Below, piece by piece: positions 1-8,179 of a stretch of DNA of 64,000 bases (position 1 is its first letter; the number at the start of each line of letters is the position of its first letter). Origin of the DNA: Campylobacter concisus (GTDB taxonomy: Bacteria > Campylobacterota > Campylobacteria > Campylobacterales > Campylobacteraceae). The stretch covers positions 124,001 through 188,000 of the forward strand of contig NZ_PIQX01000002.1 of the NCBI RefSeq assembly GCF_003049085.1. Direction: 5' to 3'. Position numbers and translations under genes: made by a program. The notes beneath the pieces were generated by a model. That model ran no database searches, was not told the origin of the DNA, and saw nothing but the letters and a program-made list of their open reading frames with translations.

Positions 1-47
1 CTTTTGCCGCTTGCTGTGGTGCCAATTATTGCAAATTCTTTAAACAA
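1..47 (-). CDS. miaA: tRNA dimethylallyltransferase MiaA, N-terminal fragment (runs off left edge)
   Basis: Only the first 15 or so codons are inside the window. Read on the minus strand from a TTG at 47 they give FKEFAIIGTTASGK, the start of the P-loop (GTTASGKS) of MiaA, which adds the dimethylallyl group to A37 of tRNAs reading UNN codons. An AGGG ribosome site lies about seven bases upstream, overlapping the end of the upstream oxidoreductase gene, so the two genes are probably cotranscribed. The TTG start is inferred; no ATG or GTG is available in frame before the upstream stop. The family call rests on the P-loop variant alone. Confidence 0.75.
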   Translation of the reverse strand, partial: MFKEFAIIGTTASGK

Positions 48-49
48 GT

Positions 50-1264
50 CTAGCCCTCGTAAAACGAGCTAAAGAGTAAAATTTCATCATTTTCCTCGTT
101 ATTTTTGCCATCTTTTATAAGACTAGCCAAAACACCGGCAAAATACGGAGCAAAGCTAAGCTCATTTAGTCCATAAGCTTGGTTATAGATCAAGTTGCTA
201 TATATGTTATCGCGTCCAAGAGCTGGCTTATCGTTTGAGCTAAGAAGCACGTAGTTTGCTCTAAAGCTAGGCTCTTTTAGCTCGCTTATGCCAAGATGTA
301 TCTTTAGCTCATTTAAAAATGCATTAATCTTTTCAGTTTTAACAAGCGTATCGATAGCGCCGACTTGTAAATTTGTAATAATCGTAACGCCATTTTTAGT
401 TGGATAAATTTTGGCAAATAGATCATTTAAAATGATTGCTTTTTTAGGGATTTGCTCTTCGTTTAGGCTAAGATCAATGGTGTAAAATTTAGCCAAAATC
501 GCATTTAAGCTCGTGCCTAGCTTATTTGAAAGCTCTAAATTTTTTGAAGCGATCACAAAGTTATCGGCCTCATATTCGCCGTTATTGCCGATAGTTTTTT
601 GCACTATTTGCCCCTGCGTTTTTAGCTCATAAATTTCATCATTTATAAATTTTACACCAAGAGAATTTAGCTCATTTATCAAAGCTTTTTTGAGCTCATT
701 TGTGTCAATACTTGCGTTTTTGGCTAAATTTATAGCGCCTTTTATGTTTTTATTTATTAGCCCAAAATTTGCAAGTTCTTTATCTACGCTTAAAATTTCT
801 TGCTCGCTATGGGCAACTTTTATCTCATCAAGCCTTTTTTTAAAGCTTTCGTCATTGCTAAAAAGTAGATAAACGCCGCTCTCATCGAAATTTATCTGCG
901 GATATTTGTTGTTTAGCTCTCTTAAAATTTCAAAGCTTTTTTTGCCAAATTTTGAAAACAAAATTTGCATCTTTTTGTCGTGAGCTTTGGTTGATTTAAG
1001 TGTAAAATTTGTCATCCAAGCTCTAAAGGTTTCATTTAAGCAAATACTTATATCAAGCTCGCTTTTTTTGCTAACTAGCCCCATAAATGAGCTAGATATC
1101 GCTCCATCTTTTGCAAGAGCGTGTGTACCAAAAGGCGTTAAAATTCCATTTGTAAAATCATCTTTTTGGCTGCTAATAATTAAAATTTCTTCACCTTTTT
1201 TAGCTAATTCGTAAGCCGTAAATAACGCACTAAAACTATCTCCAATAATCGCTACTTTGCCCAT
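50..1264 (-). CDS. FAD-dependent oxidoreductase, DAO/DadA-like
   Basis: A 404-residue protein beginning MGKVAIIGDSFSA, a Rossmann FAD/NAD-binding fold at the N terminus in which the usual GxGxxG is modified to GDSFSA. The C terminus (LGRDNIYSNL, then GLNELSFAPYFAGVLASL) resembles the end of glycine/D-amino-acid oxidase-type flavoproteins, where this region closes over the FAD. The frame is open further upstream, but the start at 1264 is preferred: it has an AAAGGG ribosome site and puts the Rossmann strand at residue 3. It ends two bases before miaA and diverges from mqnP across about 100 bp. The substrate cannot be read from the sequence. Confidence 0.75.
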   Translation of the reverse strand: MGKVAIIGDSFSALFTAYELAKKGEEILIISSQKDDFTNGILTPFGTHALAKDGAISSSFMGLVSKKSELDISICLNETFRAWMTNFTLKSTKAHDKKMQILFSKFGKKSFEILRELNNKYPQINFDESGVYLLFSNDESFKKRLDEIKVAHSEQEILSVDKELANFGLINKNIKGAINLAKNASIDTNELKKALINELNSLGVKFINDEIYELKTQGQIVQKTIGNNGEYEADNFVIASKNLELSNKLGTSLNAILAKFYTIDLSLNEEQIPKKAIILNDLFAKIYPTKNGVTIITNLQVGAIDTLVKTEKINAFLNELKIHLGISELKEPSFRANYVLLSSNDKPALGRDNIYSNLIYNQAYGLNELSFAPYFAGVLASLIKDGKNNEENDEILLFSSFYEG

Positions 1265-1369
1265 AATAACCCTTTGTTTTAAATTATTCTTGTAATGATA
1301 ATATAAATTCAAATTTAAAGCAAAATGGTGTAAAATCAACCATTTTTAAAGAAAATGGAAATTTATCAA

Positions 1370-2230
1370 ATGATAGAAAAATTAAAAATTATCGCTGAAC
1401 TTATCGTTTTTAAGCATTCTGTTTTTGCTTTGCCTTTTATTTTTGTTGCGATGATAGTTGCTAGCAAGATAGAAAGTGGCTCGGCTTGGTTTGGCTTAAA
1501 ACTGCTTATTTTAGGTACTTTTTGCGCTGTTAGTGCTAGAAATTTTGCTATGGCTTTTAATAGATATAAAGACGAAGATATCGATAAGCTAAATCCGCGA
1601 ACTGCAAGCCGCCCAAGTGTTGATGGTCGTATAGGTAGGAGCAATATGCAGCTTTTTATCGTGGCAAATGCGTTTATTTTTATTGTATGCGCTTATTTTA
1701 TAAATTCGCTAGCATTTTGGCTAAGTTTTCCTATTTTAGCTGTTCTTGGTGGGTATTCGCTATTTAAACGCTTTAGCGAGCTAGCACACCTGGTGCTTGG
1801 TCTTAGCCTAGGTCTTGCTCCGATTGCTGGCGTGGTCGCAGTGAGCGCTGCTATACCGCTTTGGAGCGTATTACTTTGCCTTGGTGTGACATTTTGGGTA
1901 GCTGGATTTGACTTGCTTTACTCACTTCAGGATATGAAATTTGATAAAGAAAACAAGCTCTTTAGCATACCAGCTATTTACGGCGACAAGGCTACACTTT
2001 TTTTATCGGCTATTTTTCACGCTTTAGCTTTTATATTTTGGCTACTTTTTGCTTGGGCGGCTGGGCTTGAAGCGATGGCATTTTTTGGAATTTTAGTAAG
2101 TGGCGTTATTTTATTTTTTGAGCATAGGATCGTAAGACGCGACTTTAGCAAGATAGATAGAGCATTTTTTACGTTAAATGGCTATTTGGGAATTTTATTT
2201 TTTATCTTTGTTTGGATTAGCGTATTATGA
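1370..2230 (+). CDS. mqnP: UbiA-family prenyltransferase, probably MqnP of the futalosine menaquinone pathway
   Basis: A 286-residue integral membrane protein with about eight or nine hydrophobic segments. It carries the UbiA signature NRYKDEDID near residue 70 and a second acidic motif, DLLYSLQDMKFDKE, near residue 185; together these bind Mg-prenyl diphosphate. Campylobacters make menaquinone by the futalosine route, in which MqnP prenylates the naphthoate-type intermediate, so this is the likely role. An in-frame ATG at 1355 is possible, but the ATG at 1370 has a GGAAA element nine bases upstream and fits the family N terminus (FKHSVFALPF). The stop overlaps the next start (ATGA). Confidence 0.85.
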   Translation: MIEKLKIIAELIVFKHSVFALPFIFVAMIVASKIESGSAWFGLKLLILGTFCAVSARNFAMAFNRYKDEDIDKLNPRTASRPSVDGRIGRSNMQLFIVANAFIFIVCAYFINSLAFWLSFPILAVLGGYSLFKRFSELAHLVLGLSLGLAPIAGVVAVSAAIPLWSVLLCLGVTFWVAGFDLLYSLQDMKFDKENKLFSIPAIYGDKATLFLSAIFHALAFIFWLLFAWAAGLEAMAFFGILVSGVILFFEHRIVRRDFSKIDRAFFTLNGYLGILFFIFVWISVL

Positions 2231-2748
2231 GTGAGATTAAGCTGTTTAAAGCGCCTCTTGATATGGAATTTGAGTCTGATAAAGATGGGAGTGAGAAATT
2301 TAAAAGAGAGTTTGACTCTATCTTGCCGGGCGAAGAGGACGCGCTTGGGGCTTGGCTAAAACGAGCTAAATCACGTGGCGAAACCAAAGAGAGCGATCAA
2401 GTTTTATTAACTTTGCTGATTGAGCTTCATAGAAAAGTCGATGCGCTGAGTGATTATATTAAAAATGAACATAAGCAATATTTGCCACTAAAAGAGAGGG
2501 CTAGTGTCGAAGAAATCGGCTTTACACATATAAAAATAAGAGAAGAAAAATTTATAAAAGATGAAATTTACTACGCAAGGATTGCTATGCCTATCTTTCC
2601 AAAGAGAAATTTGAGCCTTTATTTAAGAGCTATTGGTGAAAATTTAGCAAAGATAGAAAATATGCACGAAGAGGATGAGGCCGACTGGAACGCTTACGTA
2701 ACAGCCAGAGAGCGTGTAATGATAAGAGAAATGAGAGCGAATTCGTAA
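2227..2748 (+). CDS. Conserved hypothetical protein, acidic, cytoplasmic
   Basis: 173 residues with no signal peptide or membrane segment. The N-terminal half is acidic and helical (EEDALGAWLKRAKSRGE, then LLIELHRKVDALSDYIKN). The C-terminal half looks like alternating strands ending in a charged helix (TARERVMIREMRANS). Its ATG overlaps the mqnP stop by four bases, so it is translationally coupled to it, and the next gene follows after nine bases. I recall a gene at the same place beside the prenyltransferase in C. jejuni. I do not recognise a domain with confidence; a PilZ-like fold is a loose guess from the strand pattern. Confidence 0.7.
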   Translation: MSEIKLFKAPLDMEFESDKDGSEKFKREFDSILPGEEDALGAWLKRAKSRGETKESDQVLLTLLIELHRKVDALSDYIKNEHKQYLPLKERASVEEIGFTHIKIREEKFIKDEIYYARIAMPIFPKRNLSLYLRAIGENLAKIENMHEEDEADWNAYVTARERVMIREMRANS

Positions 2749-2757
2749 AGGAAAAAT

Positions 2758-3264
2758 ATGGAAATTTATATTTTTTTAGGCTTTGGTATCGTTTTGGCGA
2801 TAATAGTAGCTTTAATGTTGATAAAAGATAGTGAGACAAATAAAAAATTTGCGAGATTTGAGCGAGCGATAGAAAGCGTTATGCAAGAAAATTTCAATCT
2901 AAAAAAGCAAATTTCAATGCTTGAGGGCGAGGCATTTAAAAATAGTGAACAATATGAGCCACTTAAAAAACAGATAAAAGAAAATATTGATTTGCAAGTA
3001 AATGAGAAAATTGTACCAATAATTCGTGCGATTAAGAGCATCGAGCGAGTAATTGATGATTTTGCAACGGAGCAAAAAGATAGGATAGTTAGTCTTGAAG
3101 AGCGAACAAGAGATATTAATAAAATCGCACCAAGCGTCATCAATGAGGAAGAGCAAATTTTAAAAATGTTTAAAGATGGAAAAAGTGCAGCAATGATCGC
3201 AAAGGACCTTCATGTTGGAATGGGGCGAGTCGAGTTTGTGCTTAAATTTCATAAATTAGCCTAA
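2758..3264 (+). CDS. Membrane-anchored coiled-coil protein with C-terminal HTH-like segment (DUF6115-like)
   Basis: 168 residues. One N-terminal membrane helix (residues 3-22, IFLGFGIVLAIIVALML) is followed by a long charged coiled coil (about 28-130). The C-terminal segment (GKSAAMIAKDLHVGMGRVEF) has the spacing of a helix-turn-helix recognition unit. Tethering such a segment by a coiled coil suggests a structural or regulatory membrane protein, but no function is established from sequence. A ribosome site (AAAGGAAA) precedes the ATG. The stop codon lies inside the terminator hairpin at 3253-3282, so this gene ends the mqnP transcript. Confidence 0.7.
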   Translation: MEIYIFLGFGIVLAIIVALMLIKDSETNKKFARFERAIESVMQENFNLKKQISMLEGEAFKNSEQYEPLKKQIKENIDLQVNEKIVPIIRAIKSIERVIDDFATEQKDRIVSLEERTRDINKIAPSVINEEEQILKMFKDGKSAAMIAKDLHVGMGRVEFVLKFHKLA

Positions 3265-3282
3265 ATTTGCAGGCTAATTTTA
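3253..3282 (+). terminator. Rho-independent-type terminator after the mqnP operon
   Basis: A perfect 10-bp stem (3253-3262 with 3271-3280) closes an 8-nt loop. The descending arm ends in a short T run followed by TAAAAA. The hairpin swallows the stop codon of the upstream gene. The T tract is short, so some read-through to moaA is possible. Confidence 0.6.
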
Positions 3283-3351
3283 AAAAGACTAATCTACTCT
3301 TAAACTACAAAAATTGGCTTAAATTTTTATTTTGATTTAAATCTTTTAACA

Positions 3352-3357
3352 TATAAT
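3352..3357 (+). promoter_or_regulatory. Probable -10 box for moaA-queE-queD
   Basis: A consensus TATAAT lies 46 bases before the moaA ATG, preceded by a T-rich stretch without a clear -35 box, as is usual for sigma-70 promoters in Campylobacter. It sits just downstream of the terminator at 3253-3282, as expected at an operon boundary. Confidence 0.55.
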
Positions 3358-3402
3358 TGAAAAAATTATAAAAAGCTCTAACCAAGCTTAAGAAGGTGCT
3401 TT

Positions 3403-4371
3403 ATGCTAATCGATAAATATGGTCGGGTTGTTGATTATTTAAGGATTTCTGTAACTCAGCGTTGCAACTTTAGGTGTAGGTATTGCATGCCTACAACGCC
3501 ATTTAGCTGGACGCCAAGAGAGAATTTATTAACTTTTGAAGAGTTATTTTTATTTGTAAAAGTGGCTATCGATGAAGGTATAAAAAAGATAAGAATCACT
3601 GGTGGCGAACCGCTTGTACGTAAGGATTTAGACGTTTTTATAAAGATGATAAGTGATTATAATCCAGACATTGATCTAGCGCTTACTACAAATGGTTATA
3701 TGCTTTCACATTTTGCCAAAAGGCTAAAAGACGCTGGACTAAAGCGCATAAATATGTCGCTTGATACGCTAAATGAGCAAAAGGCTAAATTTATCGCACA
3801 AAAAAGTGTCTTGCACGAAGTTTTAGCTGGCTTTGAAGCAGCTCATGATGCTGGATTAAAGGTAAAAATCAACACTGTCGCACTAAAAGGTGTAAATGAT
3901 GATGAGCTTATAAATTTGCTAGAGTTTGCTAAATTTAGAGATTCTCAGATCAGATTTATTGAGTATATGGAAAATTCACACGCTAAAGATGATCTAAAAG
4001 GGCTAAGTAGCGATGAAATTTTAAAAATTATCTCACAAAAATATAATGTTACAAAAGATGGAAAACTACCAAATGCGCCTGCGTCTATTTATAGACTTGA
4101 TGATGGTTATAAATTTGGTATCATAGATCCACACAAGCACGACTTTTGCGAGAGTTGCAACCGTATCAGGCTAAGTGCTGAAGGACTTTTGATACCTTGC
4201 CTTTACTTTGAAGAAGCACTAAGTATCAAAAAAGCAGTTGAAAAAGGTGATATCGTAGCTGCAAGTGAAATTTTAAGGCAAGTACTAGCAAACAAACCAA
4301 AAGAGAACAAATGGGCGATAGGTGCTAGCAATGAAACCTCTTCGCGTGCCTTTTATCAAACTGGTGGTTGA
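3403..4371 (+). CDS. moaA: GTP 3',8-cyclase MoaA
   Basis: A 322-residue radical SAM enzyme that converts GTP to 3',8-cyclo-GTP, the first step of molybdenum cofactor synthesis. The SAM-binding cluster motif CNFRCRYC uses C21, C25 and C28. The second, GTP-binding cluster is ligated by C249, C252 and C266 ([11 protein letters not shown], then PCL). The protein ends in GG, the C-terminal tail that MoaA inserts into its active site. Length is normal for the family. It starts a tightly packed set: its TGA overlaps the ATG of queE. The shared radical SAM/GTP chemistry makes cotranscription with the queuosine genes understandable, though the products differ. Confidence 0.95.
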   Translation: MLIDKYGRVVDYLRISVTQRCNFRCRYCMPTTPFSWTPRENLLTFEELFLFVKVAIDEGIKKIRITGGEPLVRKDLDVFIKMISDYNPDIDLALTTNGYMLSHFAKRLKDAGLKRINMSLDTLNEQKAKFIAQKSVLHEVLAGFEAAHDAGLKVKINTVALKGVNDDELINLLEFAKFRDSQIRFIEYMENSHAKDDLKGLSSDEILKIISQKYNVTKDGKLPNAPASIYRLDDGYKFGIIDPHKHDFCESCNRIRLSAEGLLIPCLYFEEALSIKKAVEKGDIVAASEILRQVLANKPKENKWAIGASNETSSRAFYQTGG

Positions 4372-5126
4372 TGAGCAAAGAGCTAGAGCTAGTTGAGGCG
4401 TTTTTAAGCATCCAAGGCGAGGGAGCTTACCAAGGTAGACTCGCTATATTTTTACGCTTTTTAGGTTGCAACTTAAACTGCTCTGGCTTTGGCGTGCAAA
4501 CAAAGTCTTTAAAAACTGGTGAAAGCCTACTAGGATGCGATAGTATAAGGGCTGTTTTTAAAGGGCATTTTAATTATAAAATTTGCGATGTAGATGAAAT
4601 TTTAGGCATAGTTGATAACCTATGTAAAGGCTTAATGCAAAAACCGATCATCGTTTTAACCGGTGGCGAGCCGCTCATCTGGCATGAAAATGAAAATTTT
4701 ATAAATTTGGTAAAGAAATTGCTTGAAGATTATGAAGTGCATTTTGAGACGAATGGCACTATCTTAATTAATTTTGCTAAATATGAAATTTATAAAAAAT
4801 GCCACTTTGCACTTGGTGTAAAGCTAGTAAATAGCGGAGTTAGCGAGCAAAAACGCATAAATTTAGACGCTATTTTAGCTATTAAAAATAATGCAAGAAG
4901 TAGCTTTTTAAAATTTGTCCTCTCGCACTTTGACAAAAGTGAGTTGGACGAGATTATAAATATAAAAAATCAAGCTGATTTGCCAGTTTGGTGTATGGCA
5001 ATAGGGGCGAATAAAGCTGAGCTAAACGAAAATGCTTTAAAAACAGCAGAATTTGCCATAAAGCATGGATTTAACTACTCAGAGCGTATTCACATCAGGC
5101 TTTGGAGCGATAAAGAAGGTGTTTGA
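4371..5126 (+). CDS. queE: 7-carboxy-7-deazaguanine synthase QueE, atypical cluster motif
   Basis: A 251-residue radical SAM enzyme of queuosine synthesis that contracts 6-carboxytetrahydropterin to 7-carboxy-7-deazaguanine. The N-terminal substrate motif EAFLSIQGEG and the SAM-binding LTGGEPL are clear. The cluster cysteines are unusual. Numbering from the ATG at 4371, C33 and C37 are in place (GCNLNCSGFG), but the third ligand is displaced by about 16 residues to C56 (LLGCDS), giving C-x3-C-x18-C instead of C-x3-C-x2-C. The GCDS after the insertion aligns with the usual WCDS. A TTG one codon earlier is possible; the ATG overlaps the moaA stop as TGATG, which favours it. Confidence 0.9.
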   Translation: MSKELELVEAFLSIQGEGAYQGRLAIFLRFLGCNLNCSGFGVQTKSLKTGESLLGCDSIRAVFKGHFNYKICDVDEILGIVDNLCKGLMQKPIIVLTGGEPLIWHENENFINLVKKLLEDYEVHFETNGTILINFAKYEIYKKCHFALGVKLVNSGVSEQKRINLDAILAIKNNARSSFLKFVLSHFDKSELDEIINIKNQADLPVWCMAIGANKAELNENALKTAEFAIKHGFNYSERIHIRLWSDKEGV

Positions 5127-5707
5127 TGATTATTAGAAAGCTTTTTAGATTTGAAAATGCACATATTGTGAGATTTTGTAGCTCAAAGCGTTGTAGAACT
5201 AGCATCCACGGACACAGCTATGTGGCTGAAATTTTACTTAGCTCAAATTTTCTTGATAATGCCGGCATGGTTTATGATTTTGGTTTAATGAAGCAAAACA
5301 TAAAAACGATCGTCGATAGTTTTGATCATGCTACGACAATATTTTCAGACGATAATGACGAGTATAAAAATGATCTAAAAAAGCACTCGGCAAGATGGAT
5401 CGAGATCCCGCTAAATCCAAGTGCAGAGCAGTTTTGCCGTATATTTTTTGTTATGATAGAGCGACTACTTGAGCTTAGCGTGATGAACAACGGTGAGCGT
5501 GAAGTGAAGCTTCATAGCATTATCGTGCATGAGACTGATACTGGCTATGCACAGTGCTTTAAAGAGGATGCCGTAAATGCGCAAATGGGCGAGATAAAGC
5601 TAGATGAGATCAAATTTTCAGACGCTATCATAGAAGAGTGGGAAGATAAAAATTTATTCGAGAAGATGAAAAATAGGTTAAAAATAGAAATTCCAAAGGA
5701 TGTTTGA
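5126..5707 (+). CDS. queD: 6-carboxy-5,6,7,8-tetrahydropterin synthase QueD
   Basis: A 193-residue member of the 6-pyruvoyltetrahydropterin synthase family. It turns dihydroneopterin triphosphate into the QueE substrate, so the two adjacent genes supply consecutive steps of pre-Q0 synthesis. Zinc ligands are visible as the first histidine (FENAHIVRF) and the HGHSY pair. The C-terminal HETDTGYAQC contains the conserved glutamate that fixes the pterin. It is longer than the E. coli protein by a C-terminal extension of about 50 charged residues. The ATG at 5126 overlaps the queE stop as TGATG. queH, the last tRNA step, lies separately at 34297. Confidence 0.9.
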   Translation: MIIRKLFRFENAHIVRFCSSKRCRTSIHGHSYVAEILLSSNFLDNAGMVYDFGLMKQNIKTIVDSFDHATTIFSDDNDEYKNDLKKHSARWIEIPLNPSAEQFCRIFFVMIERLLELSVMNNGEREVKLHSIIVHETDTGYAQCFKEDAVNAQMGEIKLDEIKFSDAIIEEWEDKNLFEKMKNRLKIEIPKDV

Positions 5708-5910
5708 TGAAAAAAATTATAACTTCTTTTTTATTTATAGCTGGTCTATTTGTGGGTTGTGGAGATAAAGATGAGGCTAAAAATGATATTAGCGAGCCAG
5801 TACCGAGTGACGTGACCATAGCCCAACCAGACGCAAATGTCACAATCGATGAACAACTCCCACCTGAGCCAGTCGTCGAAGAGAACGAGTCTCCTAAAGA
5901 TAAGAAATGA
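5707..5910 (+). CDS. Small acidic lipoprotein
   Basis: A 67-residue protein with a lipoprotein signal peptide ending in the lipobox LFVGC, so the mature form is about 50 residues starting at the cysteine. The mature part is acidic and proline-rich (SEPVPSDVTI, QLPPEPVVEE), has no other cysteine and looks disordered. Its ATG overlaps the queD stop as TGATG, and its own stop overlaps the next gene. No heme motif (CxxCH) is present. The function is unknown; the coupling to the following membrane protein suggests the two act together in the envelope. Confidence 0.65.
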   Translation: MKKIITSFLFIAGLFVGCGDKDEAKNDISEPVPSDVTIAQPDANVTIDEQLPPEPVVEENESPKDKK

Positions 5911-6308
5911 ACGAACATCTCTCCTTGCTTTTTGCATACACTTTGCCTTTTCATGTGATATTTTTTTATGCACTAGTTGCCTGTAATATGCTTTATTTAA
6001 TACTTACTCAGTTTGGTAGCAATAGTAAAAACTATGTGCTTCGTATAAGATATTTTTTACCGATTTATCATATGCTACTTAGTTTTCTTGTGCTAACCGG
6101 GCTTATTTTATGGGCGTATTATGGATATGAGTTTAAATTTAATGCCATAAAAATGTTAATCATCTTAATAATTTTAATCGCACTTAGTGCCATAGGTTTT
6201 AAAAGGCTAAAAATTTATGCAGCTAATGACGATTTAGAAAAATTTAAAAAATTTGCCCTTATTAAGGGATTTTGTGATCTTGTTTTAGTCCTAGTTGCAG
6301 GGATTTAG
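5907..6308 (+). CDS. Small integral membrane protein
   Basis: 133 residues with about four hydrophobic segments (around 10-32, 46-68, 75-95 and 112-131) and short loops. The first two segments contain histidines (LPFHVIFFY, LPIYHMLL) that could ligate a metal or heme, but this is only a possibility. It overlaps the lipoprotein gene by four bases and abuts rsmE, so it is part of the same transcript. A membrane protein occupies the corresponding place before rsmE in C. jejuni, as I recall. No family is recognised with confidence. Confidence 0.65.
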   Translation: MNEHLSLLFAYTLPFHVIFFYALVACNMLYLILTQFGSNSKNYVLRIRYFLPIYHMLLSFLVLTGLILWAYYGYEFKFNAIKMLIILIILIALSAIGFKRLKIYAANDDLEKFKKFALIKGFCDLVLVLVAGI

Positions 6309-6965
6309 ATGAAATTTTTATATGATAAAAATGCAGGTAATGAAAGCTTAAAGATAGTAAATGAAGCTTTTTTGCACCTAAAAGCTAGAAGAATGCAAGC
6401 TGGTGAGCGAATAAGTGTTAGAAATTTACGAGATTTTAAAGAGTATATTTATGAAATTAATGAGATTGATAGGCGAAGTGCGAGCTTAAGTCTTGTCTTT
6501 GCCAGCTCAAATGGCGAGCAAAAATTCGACTTTACGATCGCTTGGGCTATCGTCGATCCAAAGACGATAGAAAAGACATTGCCATTTTTAAATGAACTTG
6601 GCGTTGGTAAAATAGCTTTTGTCTATACTAAATTTTCTCAAGCAAATTTTAAGATAGATATTGAAAGGCTAAACTATATAAATGCACTTTCATGCGAGCA
6701 GTGTGGACGAACTTCACTAATGGAGTTTGAAATTTATAAAAATTTAGACGAACTAATGAGTATTTATAAAAATGTCTCAGCTATAAATTTTGGTGGCAAA
6801 AGCTTAAATGAAAAAAAAGATGACGAGCTTTTAATAATCGGCCCAGAGGGTGGGTTTAGCGAGGAAGAGATGGCTAAGTTTAAAAATAGCTACTGCCTAA
6901 ATACTAAAAATATCTTAAAATCACAGACTGCGGTTATCTCAGTAGCGGCAAAATTCCTAGCTTAA
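6309..6965 (+). CDS. rsmE: 16S rRNA (uracil-1498-N3)-methyltransferase RsmE
   Basis: A 218-residue SPOUT-fold methyltransferase that methylates N3 of U1498 in 16S rRNA using SAM. The N terminus is the RNA-binding barrel (KARRMQAGERISV). The C-terminal half holds the knotted SAM site with the signature IGPEGGFSEEEMAKF, followed by the NILKSQTAVI segment that lines the cofactor pocket. It is slightly shorter than the E. coli enzyme. It starts one base after the stop of the membrane protein and ends the queD-side transcript before the rpmE promoter. Confidence 0.92.
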   Translation: MKFLYDKNAGNESLKIVNEAFLHLKARRMQAGERISVRNLRDFKEYIYEINEIDRRSASLSLVFASSNGEQKFDFTIAWAIVDPKTIEKTLPFLNELGVGKIAFVYTKFSQANFKIDIERLNYINALSCEQCGRTSLMEFEIYKNLDELMSIYKNVSAINFGGKSLNEKKDDELLIIGPEGGFSEEEMAKFKNSYCLNTKNILKSQTAVISVAAKFLA

Positions 6966-6992
6966 TTTATTTGATTTTTAGATTTCTTTTTA

Positions 6993-6998
6993 TATAAT
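6993..6998 (+). promoter_or_regulatory. Probable -10 box for rpmE-rsmI
   Basis: A consensus TATAAT lies about 56 bases upstream of rpmE in the 80-bp gap after rsmE, preceded by a T-rich tract. Placement and sequence fit a sigma-70 promoter for the rpmE-rsmI pair. Confidence 0.55.
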
Positions 6999-7048
6999 CA
7001 GCAACTTTTAATGTAGATAATTAGCCCAAAAATAATAAAGGAAAAATG

Positions 7049-7249
7049 ATGAAAAAAGATATCCATCCAGAATACGTAGATTGCACTGTAACTTGTGCTT
7101 GCGGAAACACTTTTAAAACAAAGTCAAACAAAAGCGAGATCAGAATTGACATTTGTGACAAGTGCCACCCATTTTTCACAGGCAGCGAAAAGATAGTTGA
7201 CAGTGCTGGCCGTGTTGAGAAATTTAAGAAAAAATACGCTCAAAAATAA
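7049..7249 (+). CDS. rpmE: 50S ribosomal protein bL31, zinc-binding form
   Basis: A 66-residue ribosomal protein L31 beginning MKKDIHPEY. It retains the four zinc-binding cysteines of the C+ type (C16, C18, C36, C39; CACGN and CDKCHPF), so it represents the zinc-dependent paralogue rather than the zinc-free YkgM form. The [18 protein letters not shown] tail is typical. An ATG one codon earlier (7046) is possible; the AAGGA element gives better spacing to 7049. rsmI follows after three bases, an arrangement also known in C. jejuni. Confidence 0.95.
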
Positions 7250-7252
7250 GCC

Positions 7253-8068
7253 TTGCTCTACTTTATTCCTACTCCAATAGGAAATTTAGAAGATATCTCG
7301 CTTCGTGCGATTAGAATTTTGCGTGAATGCGAGATAGCCATCTGCGAAGATACAAGAGTTTGCAAAAGCCTTGTAAATCTGCTAAACGAACGCTTTGACG
7401 CAAGTATAAATATCTCAAAATTTATTTCACTTCACACTCATAATGAAGATGACTTTTTCACAAATTTAAGTGATGATTTTTTTAGTAAAAATGTAGCCTA
7501 CATGAGCGATGCTGGTATGCCAGGTATCAGCGATCCTGGAGTAAGTCTAGTAAGATACGCTCAAAAAAATAACATTGAATATGAAATTTTAAGTGGAGCA
7601 AATGCTGCACTTTTAAGTGTAGCTGCAAGCGGACTTTGCGATAAGGAATTTGTATTTTTAGGATTTTTGCCAAATACTGGCAGAGATAGGTCTTTGGCTA
7701 TACAAAATGCTTTAAATTTAGCCTATCCAGCCGTGATCTATGAAAGCCCAAAACGTATATTAAGCTTGGTGCAAAGCATCGCAAATTTAGAACCTGAGAG
7801 AGAAATTTTTGCTATAAAAGAGGCCACCAAAAAATTTGAGACTAAATTTAAGGATAGAGCCAAAAATTTAGTCCAAATTTTAGAAAAAGCAAATTTAAGT
7901 GGAGAGTGGGCAGTCGTCATCTCAAAAAGTGACAAAACAGCCACTCAAAATATCACAAAAGATGAGATACTTTCGCTTGATCTTGCTCCAAAAGTAAAAG
8001 CAAAATTGCTTAATAAAATAACTGGAGAAGATGTAAAAAAGATATATGATGAGCTTATAAAAGCTTAA
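7253..8068 (+). CDS. rsmI: 16S rRNA (cytidine-1402-2'-O)-methyltransferase RsmI
   Basis: 271 residues of the tetrapyrrole-methylase fold. RsmI adds the 2'-O-methyl group of m4Cm1402 at the ribosomal P site. Family landmarks are the N-terminal FIPTPIGNLEDISLRA, the CEDTRVCKSL segment, the SDAGMPGISDPG loop that binds SAM, and FLGFLPNTGRDR. The only sensible start is a TTG at 7253, three bases after the rpmE stop. Length is a little shorter than in E. coli because the C-terminal extension is reduced. Confidence 0.93.
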   Translation: MLYFIPTPIGNLEDISLRAIRILRECEIAICEDTRVCKSLVNLLNERFDASINISKFISLHTHNEDDFFTNLSDDFFSKNVAYMSDAGMPGISDPGVSLVRYAQKNNIEYEILSGANAALLSVAASGLCDKEFVFLGFLPNTGRDRSLAIQNALNLAYPAVIYESPKRILSLVQSIANLEPEREIFAIKEATKKFETKFKDRAKNLVQILEKANLSGEWAVVISKSDKTATQNITKDEILSLDLAPKVKAKLLNKITGEDVKKIYDELIKA

Positions 8069-8179
8069 ATTATAGCCTACAAAACTACTAAGTGACACTA
8101 AAACGAAAGTGCAAAATTTACTCTAGTTGCATACAAAAATAAGTTAAATTTTAATTGACTTTAGCTACCATAAGTTACC

